64,000 nucleotides of DNA from Petrimonas sulfuriphila (lineage in GTDB: Bacteria; Bacteroidota; Bacteroidia; Bacteroidales; Dysgonomonadaceae). The DNA is taken from NCBI RefSeq assembly GCF_051201015.1, contig NZ_JBPEHI010000009.1; one strand, given 5' to 3'. The notes under the pieces are model-generated. The model saw nothing but the letters and a program-made list of their open reading frames with translations. It did no database searches and was not told where the DNA came from. Of this stretch, positions 47,395 through 55,914 are shown piece after piece. Numbering within the stretch: position 1 is the first letter of the stretch; the number at the start of each line of letters is the position of its first letter. The position numbers were made by a program, and so were the translations under genes.

Positions 47395-47430
47395 TGAGCG
47401 GAAATCGCTACGACTGGGGAAGGATTGGGT
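47395..47430 (+). repeat. Direct repeat of the recG 3' end, right copy
   Basis: Thirty-four of 36 bases match the end of recG at 28580-28615. Read in the recG frame it encodes SGNRYDWGRIG followed by TAG instead of TGA; the two base differences are synonymous. No other part of recG is present, and the fragment lies just after the HTCS gene. Confidence 0.85.
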
Positions 47431-47432
47431 AG
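47395..47432 (+). pseudogene. recG: Detached 3' end of a recG gene
   Basis: The last eleven codons and stop of a recG-like gene, without the rest. Because the differences from recG are only synonymous plus a stop change, it looks like the end of a related allele and not random sequence. Most likely it was the original end of the host recG, cut off when PUL 1 arrived with a replacement 3' end. Confidence 0.75.
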
Positions 47433-47436
47433 GAAA

Positions 47437-47472
47437 GACCCCGTCGAATTATTGATGTTGTATCGACGGGTC
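47437..47472. terminator. Hairpin after the detached recG end
   Basis: GACCCCGTCGA (47437-47447) pairs with TCGACGGGTC (47463-47472), with one bulged C. It begins five bases past the TAG of the recG remnant and ends 20 bases before the stop of the convergent isomerase-like gene. No long T run on either strand. Probably a shared terminator of the ancestral recG and its convergent neighbour. Confidence 0.6.
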
Positions 47473-47491
47473 TAAGAAAGAAGAAAAGTGT

Positions 47492-48343
47492 TTATAATAT
47501 CTCTTCGGTAGTCTGATTGAAGTAATCAATCGATTGTTTGATTTCGGGCAGGTTATTTTCCCAGTTAGCTTCGTATTCAATAGTGAAATACCCTTTGAAA
47601 TCTTGTTGTTTTAACTCTTCCAGTATTCCTTTCACATTCAAAATACCCGTTCCCCAGACTACGTCTTCCAACTGTTTCCCTTCACCTTGCGGAGCGATAT
47701 CCTTGAAATGCATTGCGATTAGTCTCCCCTGGAGTTGTTGTAGTGCCGGTACTGGATCGATTCCCATTCGCTTGAAATGGCCTACATCAGCGCTTGATCC
47801 TAGCAAAGTCCCCCGGTTGCCGATATAATCCAACAAAATCTCCGGTTTCCAATAGGAGTTTTCGTTGGGATGGTTATGTGCAGCTAATTTTATGCCATAT
47901 TTCCCCGCAAGGTTTTCTACAACGTCCCAATCCTCGCGAGAGGGTTCTGCACTTATAAATTCCATCTCCATGTTTTTGGCAAAAGAAAACACTTTCTCCC
48001 ACTCTTCGCGTGAAGAAGTCCAAACGCCGGACGATACAATTTTTATATCTTTCGACTTTGCCACTTCTTTCAGTTGTTCTTGTTGTTCGGGAGTGAGATC
48101 ATAGCCAAAAATAGCATCTCCGAAACCTTCTCCCATCTTTTGTCCCGGATAAATTTCGATGTAATGTAACCCCAGTTGTTGCGTTTTGTCCAAAGCTTCA
48201 ACCGCTGTGAATAAATGAAAGGTATAGGATTGCATGGAAAGTCTCCACCCCTGTTTCTCGGCCTTGGTTTCCTTTCTGGACGGAACTGTGCAAGCAGACA
48301 AGCAACAGGCTAAAAGGAAAAATAAAAGTTTGTTTATTTTCAT
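47492..48343 (-). CDS. Xylose-isomerase-like TIM-barrel lipoprotein (sugar isomerase/epimerase family)
   Basis: A 283-residue lipoprotein (lipobox LLACCLSAC) with an AP-endonuclease-2/xylose-isomerase-like barrel: WRLSMQSYTFHLF at strand 1, LHYIEIYPGQ, KLAAHNHPNEN, SSADVGHFKRMG and IAMHFKDI supply the His, Asp and Glu residues that usually bind a metal. The family includes isomerases, epimerases and lyases acting on sugars or keto-sugars. Being a lipoprotein, it acts in the periplasm or at the surface, not on sugar phosphates. Last gene of PUL 2; its neighbour is a Tat-exported oxidoreductase, and the two probably act in sequence. Confidence 0.85.
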   Translation of the reverse strand: MKINKLLFFLLACCLSACTVPSRKETKAEKQGWRLSMQSYTFHLFTAVEALDKTQQLGLHYIEIYPGQKMGEGFGDAIFGYDLTPEQQEQLKEVAKSKDIKIVSSGVWTSSREEWEKVFSFAKNMEMEFISAEPSREDWDVVENLAGKYGIKLAAHNHPNENSYWKPEILLDYIGNRGTLLGSSADVGHFKRMGIDPVPALQQLQGRLIAMHFKDIAPQGEGKQLEDVVWGTGILNVKGILEELKQQDFKGYFTIEYEANWENNLPEIKQSIDYFNQTTEEIL

Positions 48344-48360
48344 ATTGTCGGTTTTTATAA

Positions 48361-48393
48361 CGATAGCACGCTTAAGAATTCAGCGTGCTATCG
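48361..48393 (-). terminator. Perfect 12-bp hairpin between oxidoreductase and isomerase genes
   Basis: CGATAGCACGCT (48361-48372) and AGCGTGCTATCG (48382-48393) pair perfectly with a 9-base loop. It begins 16 bases beyond the oxidoreductase stop and ends 18 bases before the isomerase-like start. No T run follows on the minus strand (TTATAAAAAC), so it may be a partial terminator or a transcript-stabilising stem within the operon. Confidence 0.6.
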
Positions 48394-48408
48394 CATTGAT
48401 TTATTATC

Positions 48409-49923
48409 TTAACTATTTGGCATTGCCGGTAACGAAAAGCCGTTATGATAGGTGTGTTTTATCCACTCATTTGCCATATCTAATGCATTAAATTCTGCAA
48501 ACCTTCTATCAAATTTCGGATCACCATCAATTACTGCATATTCATCAACCGTAACAATTTTAATTTTATCGTTTGGTGAAATATTGGAGAATCTCATGTT
48601 CTCACCGTCCCATTGCAGTTCGCGATGCAGTCCTTGCAATCCCGAAAGACGTGTAGCCAGCACACCCATTACTACCATTTCATTAAACGGTCCTGAAAAC
48701 TGGAAGTTTGAGGAAGATTCTCTCCTGCTTGAAGGAGTTTCTTTGCAAGCCCTTATCCAGTCTTGTTCGTGGGCATTTGTTGCCCAGATGTTGCCGTTAC
48801 CTCCTTTTACCCTTGGAATGGTAGGTTCAGGTTGTGTGAAATCAGCCATTTTTGAAGTTGGTAATAACGTTGGATTCATACCATAGCATCCGGTCATAAT
48901 TTTTCCTTTTGTCCCGATCAGAATGATTCCGCCATTCTCATCCCCCATCATCTCTCCGTCTTTCAATTCCGAAGGGCGGTCGGGTAACAATCCTCCGTCG
49001 TACCAATATACTTTTAGTTCTGGCATATTTACCTTTTCTTTTGGTGGGCGTGCAGGGAATTTATAAGTGACGACCTGGGCTTGTGGAGGAGAATACAGGT
49101 TTGACAATGTTGAACTCGCTGATACGCTTGTGGGATATTTTAAATCCAGCGCCCAATACAAAGGGTCCATAATGTGACAGGCCATATCCCCCAATGCGCC
49201 GGTTCCAAAATCCCAGAACCCTCTCCAGTTCCAGGGTGTATAGGCTGGATTGTATGGCCGTTTTTGAGCAGGTCCGATGAATAAATCCCAATCCAGATCC
49301 GCAGGGATAGCTGGTCCACCTTTTGGTTCGGATAAGCCTTGAGGCCATATGGGCCTGTCAGTCCATGTGTGAACTTCATAAACATCCCCGATTATTCCGG
49401 ATTGCACCCATTCAGCTATCTGTCTACACCAATCAAAAGAATTACCCTGATTCCCCATTTGCGTTGCTACTTTATATTTCTTAGCAAGTTTGGTAAGCAA
49501 GCGAGATTCATATACACTATGAGCTAATGGCTTCTGCACATAGGTGTGTTTACCCAGGGTAATTGCATGTGCTGCAACTCCTGCATGAGTGTGATCGGGA
49601 GTGGCAACCATAATGGCGTCTATGGATTTACCCATCTTATCAAACATTTGCCGCCAGTCTTTAAAACGTTGCGCTTTTGGGTAATCGCTAAACGTCTTTG
49701 ATGCATATTTCCAGTCTACATCGCACAATGCCACGATGTTCTCTGTTTTCATATTTGCCAGGTTACGGCGCCCTACACCGCCAACGCCGATTCCAGCGAT
49801 GTTTATTTTATCGCTGGGAGCCAGATGGCCGTGTGATTTACCCAATATGGTATTGGGTGCAATTGTGATACCAGCTGTTGTAATTGCAGCTGTTTTTAAA
49901 AAAATTCTGCGTGAAATTGACAT
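48409..49923 (-). CDS. Tat-exported Gfo/Idh/MocA-family oxidoreductase
   Basis: A 504-residue NAD(P)-dependent sugar oxidoreductase. The N-terminus MSISRRIFLKTAAITTAG is a twin-arginine signal, meaning export in folded form with its cofactor bound. Rossmann motif INIAGIGVGGVGRRN, then IMVATPDHTHAGVAAHA and YVQKPLAHS, where the family normally has EKP (here QKP, seen in this subfamily). The C-terminal domain carries YNPAYTPWNWRGFWDFGTGALGDMACHIMD, typical of exported members in Bacteroidetes and Planctomycetes. With the isomerase-like lipoprotein next door it could oxidise a sugar unit to a 3-keto form before cleavage or epimerisation; this is inference. Confidence 0.9.
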   Translation of the reverse strand: MSISRRIFLKTAAITTAGITIAPNTILGKSHGHLAPSDKINIAGIGVGGVGRRNLANMKTENIVALCDVDWKYASKTFSDYPKAQRFKDWRQMFDKMGKSIDAIMVATPDHTHAGVAAHAITLGKHTYVQKPLAHSVYESRLLTKLAKKYKVATQMGNQGNSFDWCRQIAEWVQSGIIGDVYEVHTWTDRPIWPQGLSEPKGGPAIPADLDWDLFIGPAQKRPYNPAYTPWNWRGFWDFGTGALGDMACHIMDPLYWALDLKYPTSVSASSTLSNLYSPPQAQVVTYKFPARPPKEKVNMPELKVYWYDGGLLPDRPSELKDGEMMGDENGGIILIGTKGKIMTGCYGMNPTLLPTSKMADFTQPEPTIPRVKGGNGNIWATNAHEQDWIRACKETPSSRRESSSNFQFSGPFNEMVVMGVLATRLSGLQGLHRELQWDGENMRFSNISPNDKIKIVTVDEYAVIDGDPKFDRRFAEFNALDMANEWIKHTYHNGFSLPAMPNS

Positions 49924-50050
49924 ATTTTTTATTTTTATTTAGTTTCCAGAACAAAAGACTGAAATAATTTCGATATTTTATATCTTTGATGGTATTGTTT
50001 CGAGATTGATTATTTCTGTTTCATTTTCTCATTCATTCTTTTTTAATAGA

Positions 50051-51547
50051 TTAGGGTTGCTTTAGTTTATTCCTTGAAGTGATGAAACAGAGTCCTATCC
50101 CCGTCAACAATCCGTTCATAAGCAGCAGTTCATATCCGACTCTGTAGTTGAAATACCTGTATATTATTATCTCAACCACAAAACAGAGTGTCGGTGCTGT
50201 AAAAGCCACGTAAGGCACGTACTTGTCTCTCGGCCTCACCTTAGAATAGAGTCCGAAGAAATAGAGACCCAGTAATGGCCCGTAGGTATATGAGGCAAGC
50301 TTATAGATAGCCGTAATTATACTATCCGAACCTATCACTTTTATCAATAGGATAATCAGCACAAATACCGCACTTATACCCAGATGAACTATGCGTCTTG
50401 TTTTCACATCTTTCTCCGCCTCTACTTTCGCCTGTCTGGTAGTCTTCATATTCAGGATATCCACACAAAACGAGGTAGTGAGTGCCGTCAGCGCCGAATC
50501 TGCACTCGAAAAAGCCGCAGCCACAATGCCCACAACAAATATACCCAGCGCCAGCGACCCCAGATATTCACTTGCTATCAACGGCAGAATATTGTCTGAT
50601 ACATCCGGCAACACAATACCGTTCTGCTGTGCAAAAACGATTATTAGTACCCCTAGGCAAAGGAAAAGAAAGTTGATTGGCGCAAATGCCAGGCCATACG
50701 ACACTACATTTTTCTGTGCATCTTTGAGCGTACGAATAGTCAGATTTTTCTGCATCTGATCTTGGTCCAGACCCGTCATCACAATTGTAATAAACATCCC
50801 GCTGAAGAACTGTTTAAAAAAATTCTGCGTCGATGCCCAATCGTCGAACACGAAAATCCGGGAGTTCGTACTCTCTCTGATGGTTTTCATCACTCCTCCT
50901 AAATCCAGGTTCATCCGCATACCCAACTGCCACACTATCAAGACCAGGGCAGTAATAAAAAGGATTGTCTGAAGCCAATCCGTCCATATAATCGTTTTTA
51001 TTCCACTCTTATGGCTATAAAGCCATATGACCAGAATAATCCCTATCACTGTTATTACGAAAGGCACACCCCACGCGTCGAACACCAGTGACTGCAGTAT
51101 AAAAGCCACCAGATAAAGCCGTGCAGCTGCGCCCACAATCTTCGAGATCAGAAAAAACCAGGCTCCCGTCTTGTAGGACCTTGGGCCGTATCGTTGACTC
51201 AGATAGCCATATATGGTGGTGAGGTTCAAGCGATAATATAAAGGAAGCAGTATATGTGCGATCACCAGATATCCGAAGAAAAAACCAAATACCATCTGCA
51301 TATAGGTCATATCCAAATTTCTCACCATTCCCGGAACGGAAACGAAGGTCACTCCCGAGATCGATGTTCCTATCATCGCTACTGCTACCACATACCACTT
51401 CGATGATTTGTTTGCACGGAAAAACTCATCATTACCCGACCCTTTCCTGCTGGTGAGATATGAAATAAACATCAGTACCGTGAAGTAAACTGCTATTAAA
51501 ATTAATATAAATGCCGATTGCATGATCTTTTTATAAATAGTATACAA
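50051..51547 (-). CDS. Sodium:solute symporter family transporter
   Basis: Inner-membrane carrier of 498 residues with about 13 hydrophobic segments, for example LILIAVYFTVLMFISYLTS, YVVAVAMIGTSISGVTFVSVPG and GIVAAAFSSADSALTALTTSF. The last, together with SYGLAFAPINFLFLCLGVLII, is typical of the SSS family (SglT/PutP fold) with the sodium-site serines in helix 8. The substrate is probably a sugar or sugar acid released by the PUL 2 enzymes. An in-frame ATG seven codons downstream (MQSAFILILIAV) is an alternative start. Lies 127 bases ahead of the oxidoreductase gene. Confidence 0.9.
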   Translation of the reverse strand: MYTIYKKIMQSAFILILIAVYFTVLMFISYLTSRKGSGNDEFFRANKSSKWYVVAVAMIGTSISGVTFVSVPGMVRNLDMTYMQMVFGFFFGYLVIAHILLPLYYRLNLTTIYGYLSQRYGPRSYKTGAWFFLISKIVGAAARLYLVAFILQSLVFDAWGVPFVITVIGIILVIWLYSHKSGIKTIIWTDWLQTILFITALVLIVWQLGMRMNLDLGGVMKTIRESTNSRIFVFDDWASTQNFFKQFFSGMFITIVMTGLDQDQMQKNLTIRTLKDAQKNVVSYGLAFAPINFLFLCLGVLIIVFAQQNGIVLPDVSDNILPLIASEYLGSLALGIFVVGIVAAAFSSADSALTALTTSFCVDILNMKTTRQAKVEAEKDVKTRRIVHLGISAVFVLIILLIKVIGSDSIITAIYKLASYTYGPLLGLYFFGLYSKVRPRDKYVPYVAFTAPTLCFVVEIIIYRYFNYRVGYELLLMNGLLTGIGLCFITSRNKLKQP

Positions 51548-51549
51548 TA

Positions 51550-51600
51550 CCTGATAATCGTATTATTACTAAAATATTTATTAGATATACAATTATCAGG
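51550..51600 (-). other. Imperfect inverted repeat between DUF6259-like and symporter genes
   Basis: CCTGATAAT (51550-51558) pairs with ATTATCAGG (51592-51600), and after one mismatch GTAT (51560-51563) with ATAC (51587-51590). It sits just upstream of the symporter start and 45 bases beyond the previous stop. It lacks a T run, so it could be an operator or an RNA stem. Confidence 0.4.
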
Positions 51601-51644
51601 ATTGTTGACTTTAATATGTTTTAAATATTGATTTAAAATGGTTC

Positions 51645-53921
51645 TTATTGTGGCACAATCTCAATTATGGTTATATCTTTAGGATTCAATTTCATCTCAA
51701 TGTGAATATTATTTAAATACGTTTCCAAGTGCTTTTTCCCGCTTGCCTTAATTATGTTGACATCCCCTTCTGCAGAGATATTGTATTTCTCAGGATCAAT
51801 TGTGAAATCTACAGGAATAATTTCATCACTGATACTTGCTAAAGCAACGGCGATATTTCCATTTTTAGCTTTCCATGTTCCAACATATAGTGAAGGAACA
51901 TTTTTTTCAAAGGTTGTTACAGTTTCCCCAGTCCTCCCTGCATATATGGAAAGTTTAGAAATTTTTATAATTTCACTGGGGACTTTCAAATCAGGATTTC
52001 TGCAAAATTCACCATACAACAGGTAATCTAAGGCATTGTATCTCGTTTTGACAATTTCTGTTAAATAATCAATTTCTTCTTTTCTCTCTGATGCAAGAAA
52101 ACTATGGTAATTTGCAATTGTAGGCTGCATACCCCATACAAAGGACTTTGCTTGTTCCATTAAAAATTGTTTATTAAACATTTCATCTAATGGTTGTTCT
52201 GTGTTGCTTGGAGCATATTCTTTTGGCCATAATTTATCATAAGGAGGGGTAACTAAGGACGAATAGCTACCAAAAGTAATTCCATATTGATGAAAAACGG
52301 CCTGAAAAAAAGGAATTGTTTCAGTATTGCCAACACCTGAATATCTTTCCCTGCTTGCCTGTAAGGTTAGAAAAGCGTCGAGATGTGGAAGCCAATTTTC
52401 AGAGGACCCCTCTCCAGTGAAAATAGGTTTTTTTATTCCAAAATCCTTGGAACGAATTTGATTGATCAGTTTTCCTGAATTTTCTACCCAGTAGTTACCT
52501 CCACCAAGATCGTGGCCATGACTCTCATCATAACACATCACACTTAAACATGTCTGATCCATATATACACCATTGGCTTGATAAATATTCACAACACTAT
52601 CACATAATGAAGAATAATGATTTCTCCAGAATTCTGTACCCACACACATATTTATCAATGCGTTACCAGAAAATATATTAAAAACGTGTGAACGTTCATT
52701 TCCATTTATATCTTTCACAGTATAAGGTTTTACTTTTCCCGACTTCCATCCTTCGGCAGCGTCTCCCCATTGGATTGCATTCATATAAACTATTGAATTT
52801 ACACCCTCGTTCTGTGCCGATTTTACTGCATTTATAAAAGATTGTCCACCTTCTCTTGGCGGTAAATATTCAGGAAAGTTGTCGTCATATGAGCAATTGT
52901 GCCACCAATGCCAGAGAACATTAATGGGTAGCCCCAGGGCCTGTTTTAGTTCAATAGCAGGTTCAAGAACGTTAGCGGATTTCCCTCTGTTCCAAACCCA
53001 TAAAGCTGTTTTTTCAAGCCAAGAAGGGGTTAGCCCATTTTTAAACCTACTTTCTTTTGCCCATTTTTGGTTTAAAGCAAATTTGCTGTATATGTTTGCA
53101 ACGTCAATCCAGTCACCCTCAAAAGAACCTATTACCCCTTTGTAATTTGGAGTATACGTGTCTGATTTGGGATTGGAAGAGGACGGATAATTTATCATTT
53201 CATATACTAGCGTATTTAATGTGTCGAGATTTAATGAAAAATTTTTAGCATATGACAGAGAGTCATTACAAGATGCGTAGAAACCATTTTTATCTGCATT
53301 ATAAACTGAGATGACTTGACTTGACAAAGAGCCAGGATAACGCCATTCAATTCTGCCATTTCCACCTGAGAGAACTGCTCTCGGATCTTTCATCAGGCTC
53401 CCCATCCATGTAGGAATAACCAATTCTTCATTCTCCATGTCTTTTATTCCTTCAATTCTGGGGAAAACCACATTTGAGATTATAGCATTGTCAAATCCGT
53501 TTACAGAAATATTCCAATAGGAAAAAGAATCATTTTTGTCTAGTGATATCTCGGCCTTTACATTTAAATTGTTCATATTTTCAAATTTTTCCCATTTCAA
53601 AATGAGAGTAAATGGATCAACCTTTGAAAAAGAGAATTTTGCAGGTGAAAATTCTTTTACTGTAGAAGAATTGTCTGCCGATGATTGAGTGTTTATTTCC
53701 CATGGTAACTTGCGAACCAAGGTTTGATCAATAAATTCATACCCGGTGATCAAGTCGTTAAAAACTAAAAATTTACCGGTCTTTTTATCGAACCCCAACT
53801 TAATTCTTCCATTTTCAATAAAAACAATATTGTCTGAGGTACTACTCTTACATTGACAAAATAGAGTAATGGTGAAAAAAGTGAAAATTGTTATTAAGAT
53901 AAAGTTATATTTTTTTTTCAT
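51645..53921 (-). CDS. DUF6259-like secreted protein, putative glycoside hydrolase
   Basis: A 758-residue protein starting at the ATG at 53921 (MKKKYNFILITIFTFF); the open frame continues to 54035 but overlaps the gene ahead. Signal with lipobox-like LFCQC. An N-terminal beta-sandwich (about residues 30-270) is followed by a TIM-barrel-like part with WLEKTALWVWNRG, LPINVLWHWWHNCSYDDNFPEYLPPREGG, NGVYMDQTCLSVMCYDE and KKPIFTGEGSSENW. The layout resembles families related to GH-D/GH-A barrels, with Asp in YMDQ and Glu in TGEGS as possible catalytic residues. I know of no assigned activity. Part of the PUL 2 operon, 22 bases past the GH42-like stop. Confidence 0.78.
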   Translation of the reverse strand: MKKKYNFILITIFTFFTITLFCQCKSSTSDNIVFIENGRIKLGFDKKTGKFLVFNDLITGYEFIDQTLVRKLPWEINTQSSADNSSTVKEFSPAKFSFSKVDPFTLILKWEKFENMNNLNVKAEISLDKNDSFSYWNISVNGFDNAIISNVVFPRIEGIKDMENEELVIPTWMGSLMKDPRAVLSGGNGRIEWRYPGSLSSQVISVYNADKNGFYASCNDSLSYAKNFSLNLDTLNTLVYEMINYPSSSNPKSDTYTPNYKGVIGSFEGDWIDVANIYSKFALNQKWAKESRFKNGLTPSWLEKTALWVWNRGKSANVLEPAIELKQALGLPINVLWHWWHNCSYDDNFPEYLPPREGGQSFINAVKSAQNEGVNSIVYMNAIQWGDAAEGWKSGKVKPYTVKDINGNERSHVFNIFSGNALINMCVGTEFWRNHYSSLCDSVVNIYQANGVYMDQTCLSVMCYDESHGHDLGGGNYWVENSGKLINQIRSKDFGIKKPIFTGEGSSENWLPHLDAFLTLQASRERYSGVGNTETIPFFQAVFHQYGITFGSYSSLVTPPYDKLWPKEYAPSNTEQPLDEMFNKQFLMEQAKSFVWGMQPTIANYHSFLASERKEEIDYLTEIVKTRYNALDYLLYGEFCRNPDLKVPSEIIKISKLSIYAGRTGETVTTFEKNVPSLYVGTWKAKNGNIAVALASISDEIIPVDFTIDPEKYNISAEGDVNIIKASGKKHLETYLNNIHIEMKLNPKDITIIEIVPQ

Positions 53922-53943
53922 TTTTCTAATTTTAATATATGAA

Positions 53944-55908
53944 TTAAAGAGGATCAATTCGCAATAGCACTGTAGATTTTGATTCCATGTCAATCTCAAC
54001 GATCTTTGTATTGTTTTGAAGTAGTTTATTGTCAATTGGATTGGTTATTTTAGCAATAAATGGAAGGTTGATTTTTTTCATACCTCCAAAAATTGAATGT
54101 ATACATAACCAATTCCTCCCAACATAAAACACGTCTCCAGAGTCAGAATAAACGTGTACTCCAGCATTTTTAAATAAATCACGCAGCTGAGAGTCAGATA
54201 AAAAAAATACATTATTTATAAAACTCTCTTGATTATTTTTAAAGATGGTTGTCCCTTTGCTGTTAGTCCAAATCACCGTATTTCCTTGTTTTTGCCAATA
54301 CTGAATTTTTTTCTTTTCTTTTTCAGACAGCCTGAGAAATCCTTTTAACCAGAAAACTTTATAAGGATTCGATGGTATTTTCTCTAGATCTGTCCTTAGA
54401 AAAAGATCGTACGGAGCACCTGTTTTTGCCAGTGAATAGCGATTGGATAAAATACGTTCCGTTAGATTCCCGTAACTTGCGTCCCAGAAACTCAATTCTT
54501 CATCGACCATTACACAAACTTCAGCTTGCATCTGTGTCCCTTGTTCTTGTGGAAATTTCATGAAAAAATCATTCGTACTTCTTATTACATTTAATAATTT
54601 AGGGTCACTAAACCATCCACCCCACATATCAAACCACCATCCTCCGTAACCATAGGCCAGCATCCTACCGGCATTTTTCCATAAAAATGATTCTGAAGTT
54701 TTTATATCTTCCGGACCAAGCCACACACCATCTTCATAATATCCAACAGGAGCAATTTGGGGTGCCCTGTCTTTTAATAAAGTTGTTATGCTTGTCCGCG
54801 TATCATTTTCAGCAAGCCATAATTTGCCATGTAGTTGCACAGATTGCACAGCCGCCATTGGCGCCCAATCTTCTCCAATTACACGATGATAGACGTTAGG
54901 ACTTGAAATATAATCCAAATATTTGCATGTTAGTAGTTTTGCCAATGCTCCATGTCCTCTTCTCGGATCAGAGACAAAATAATGGTATCCCGAGAAAACT
55001 CCTGCTAACAAACCTCCATTACTGCTTTCTTTCACTGTTTTGCAGAAATATGATATATTGTCAACCAGTGTTTCCGCTTGGAATTGATATGTATCAATCA
55101 TATTTTGCTCATACAATGGATCTCTCCATCTGTTTGTGTTTTTTTCTAAAACATTTCCTGGTTTTGCCGTTTCGAAAACAATAGATTTGTCATTCCAGGC
55201 ATTTTGTAAAGCTGTAATATCATTGCCATATTTACTCTTTAACCAATCTCGAAATTTAGCCAATTTTACAGGGTTTTTATCATTATATTGTGGAGGATGG
55301 TAAAACCATTCTTCGGTTGCACCAGCCGCAACATGTATGCCAATGAGATGTTTTGAGTAGGACGAATGTATCAACCATTGAACAAAATCCTGCAATACTT
55401 TTGCTGTTTCATTTTTCCATTTATTTGAATAGAAACTTTGACGAAAAGTAGCTTTATTGGCTAAATGTGCTGAGGCATCTGGATTCATTTTTTCCCACCA
55501 AAGCGGAGGATCAAGATGAATTCTGATAATAACTTTTGCCTTTGGGTCAGATTGGACAATCTTTTCAAAGTCTTCAATTACACTTGAAAAATCATATTTA
55601 TCCTTCCCAATCCAGATTGAGGATCTAAAAACGCCAATCCCAGATTCAGTATTTATGCCTCTATCGCCCAAGTATGCAGGAAAACAGTAAAGATGAACAC
55701 CTGCATCAGCAATTTCTTTGTAATATTCTTTTTCACCTAAATAAGACATGTAAGCAAAGGGAGGGTATGGTTTCTCATTTATGAATAATGCTGGCACACC
55801 CGCTAATGGCTTAATTTCAGCTCTATTTTGTGTAAAGGCTATACCACAATAAAACAATAAAAAGATGATAATTTGGCTTATTTTGATCTTAAAAGATTTA
55901 TTCTTCAT
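53944..55908 (-). CDS. GH42-like beta-galactosidase-type protein, secreted
   Basis: A 654-residue protein with signal peptide (IIIFLLFYCGIAFTQ). The N-terminal half is a clan GH-A barrel: PPFAYMSYLGEKEYYKEIADAGVHLY, VIIRIHLDPPLWW, HVAAGATEEWFYHPP (Glu as possible acid/base), SSPNVYHR, and GKLWLAENDTRTS (Glu as possible nucleophile). The C-terminal half resembles the GATase-like trimerisation domain of GH42 (VCVMVDEELSFWDASYGN, YKVFWLKGFLRLSEKEKKKIQYW). The activity could be beta-galactosidase or another exo-glycosidase. Six bases separate it from SusD. Confidence 0.8.
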   Translation of the reverse strand: MKNKSFKIKISQIIIFLLFYCGIAFTQNRAEIKPLAGVPALFINEKPYPPFAYMSYLGEKEYYKEIADAGVHLYCFPAYLGDRGINTESGIGVFRSSIWIGKDKYDFSSVIEDFEKIVQSDPKAKVIIRIHLDPPLWWEKMNPDASAHLANKATFRQSFYSNKWKNETAKVLQDFVQWLIHSSYSKHLIGIHVAAGATEEWFYHPPQYNDKNPVKLAKFRDWLKSKYGNDITALQNAWNDKSIVFETAKPGNVLEKNTNRWRDPLYEQNMIDTYQFQAETLVDNISYFCKTVKESSNGGLLAGVFSGYHYFVSDPRRGHGALAKLLTCKYLDYISSPNVYHRVIGEDWAPMAAVQSVQLHGKLWLAENDTRTSITTLLKDRAPQIAPVGYYEDGVWLGPEDIKTSESFLWKNAGRMLAYGYGGWWFDMWGGWFSDPKLLNVIRSTNDFFMKFPQEQGTQMQAEVCVMVDEELSFWDASYGNLTERILSNRYSLAKTGAPYDLFLRTDLEKIPSNPYKVFWLKGFLRLSEKEKKKIQYWQKQGNTVIWTNSKGTTIFKNNQESFINNVFFLSDSQLRDLFKNAGVHVYSDSGDVFYVGRNWLCIHSIFGGMKKINLPFIAKITNPIDNKLLQNNTKIVEIDMESKSTVLLRIDPL

Positions 55909-55914
55909 AAAATT

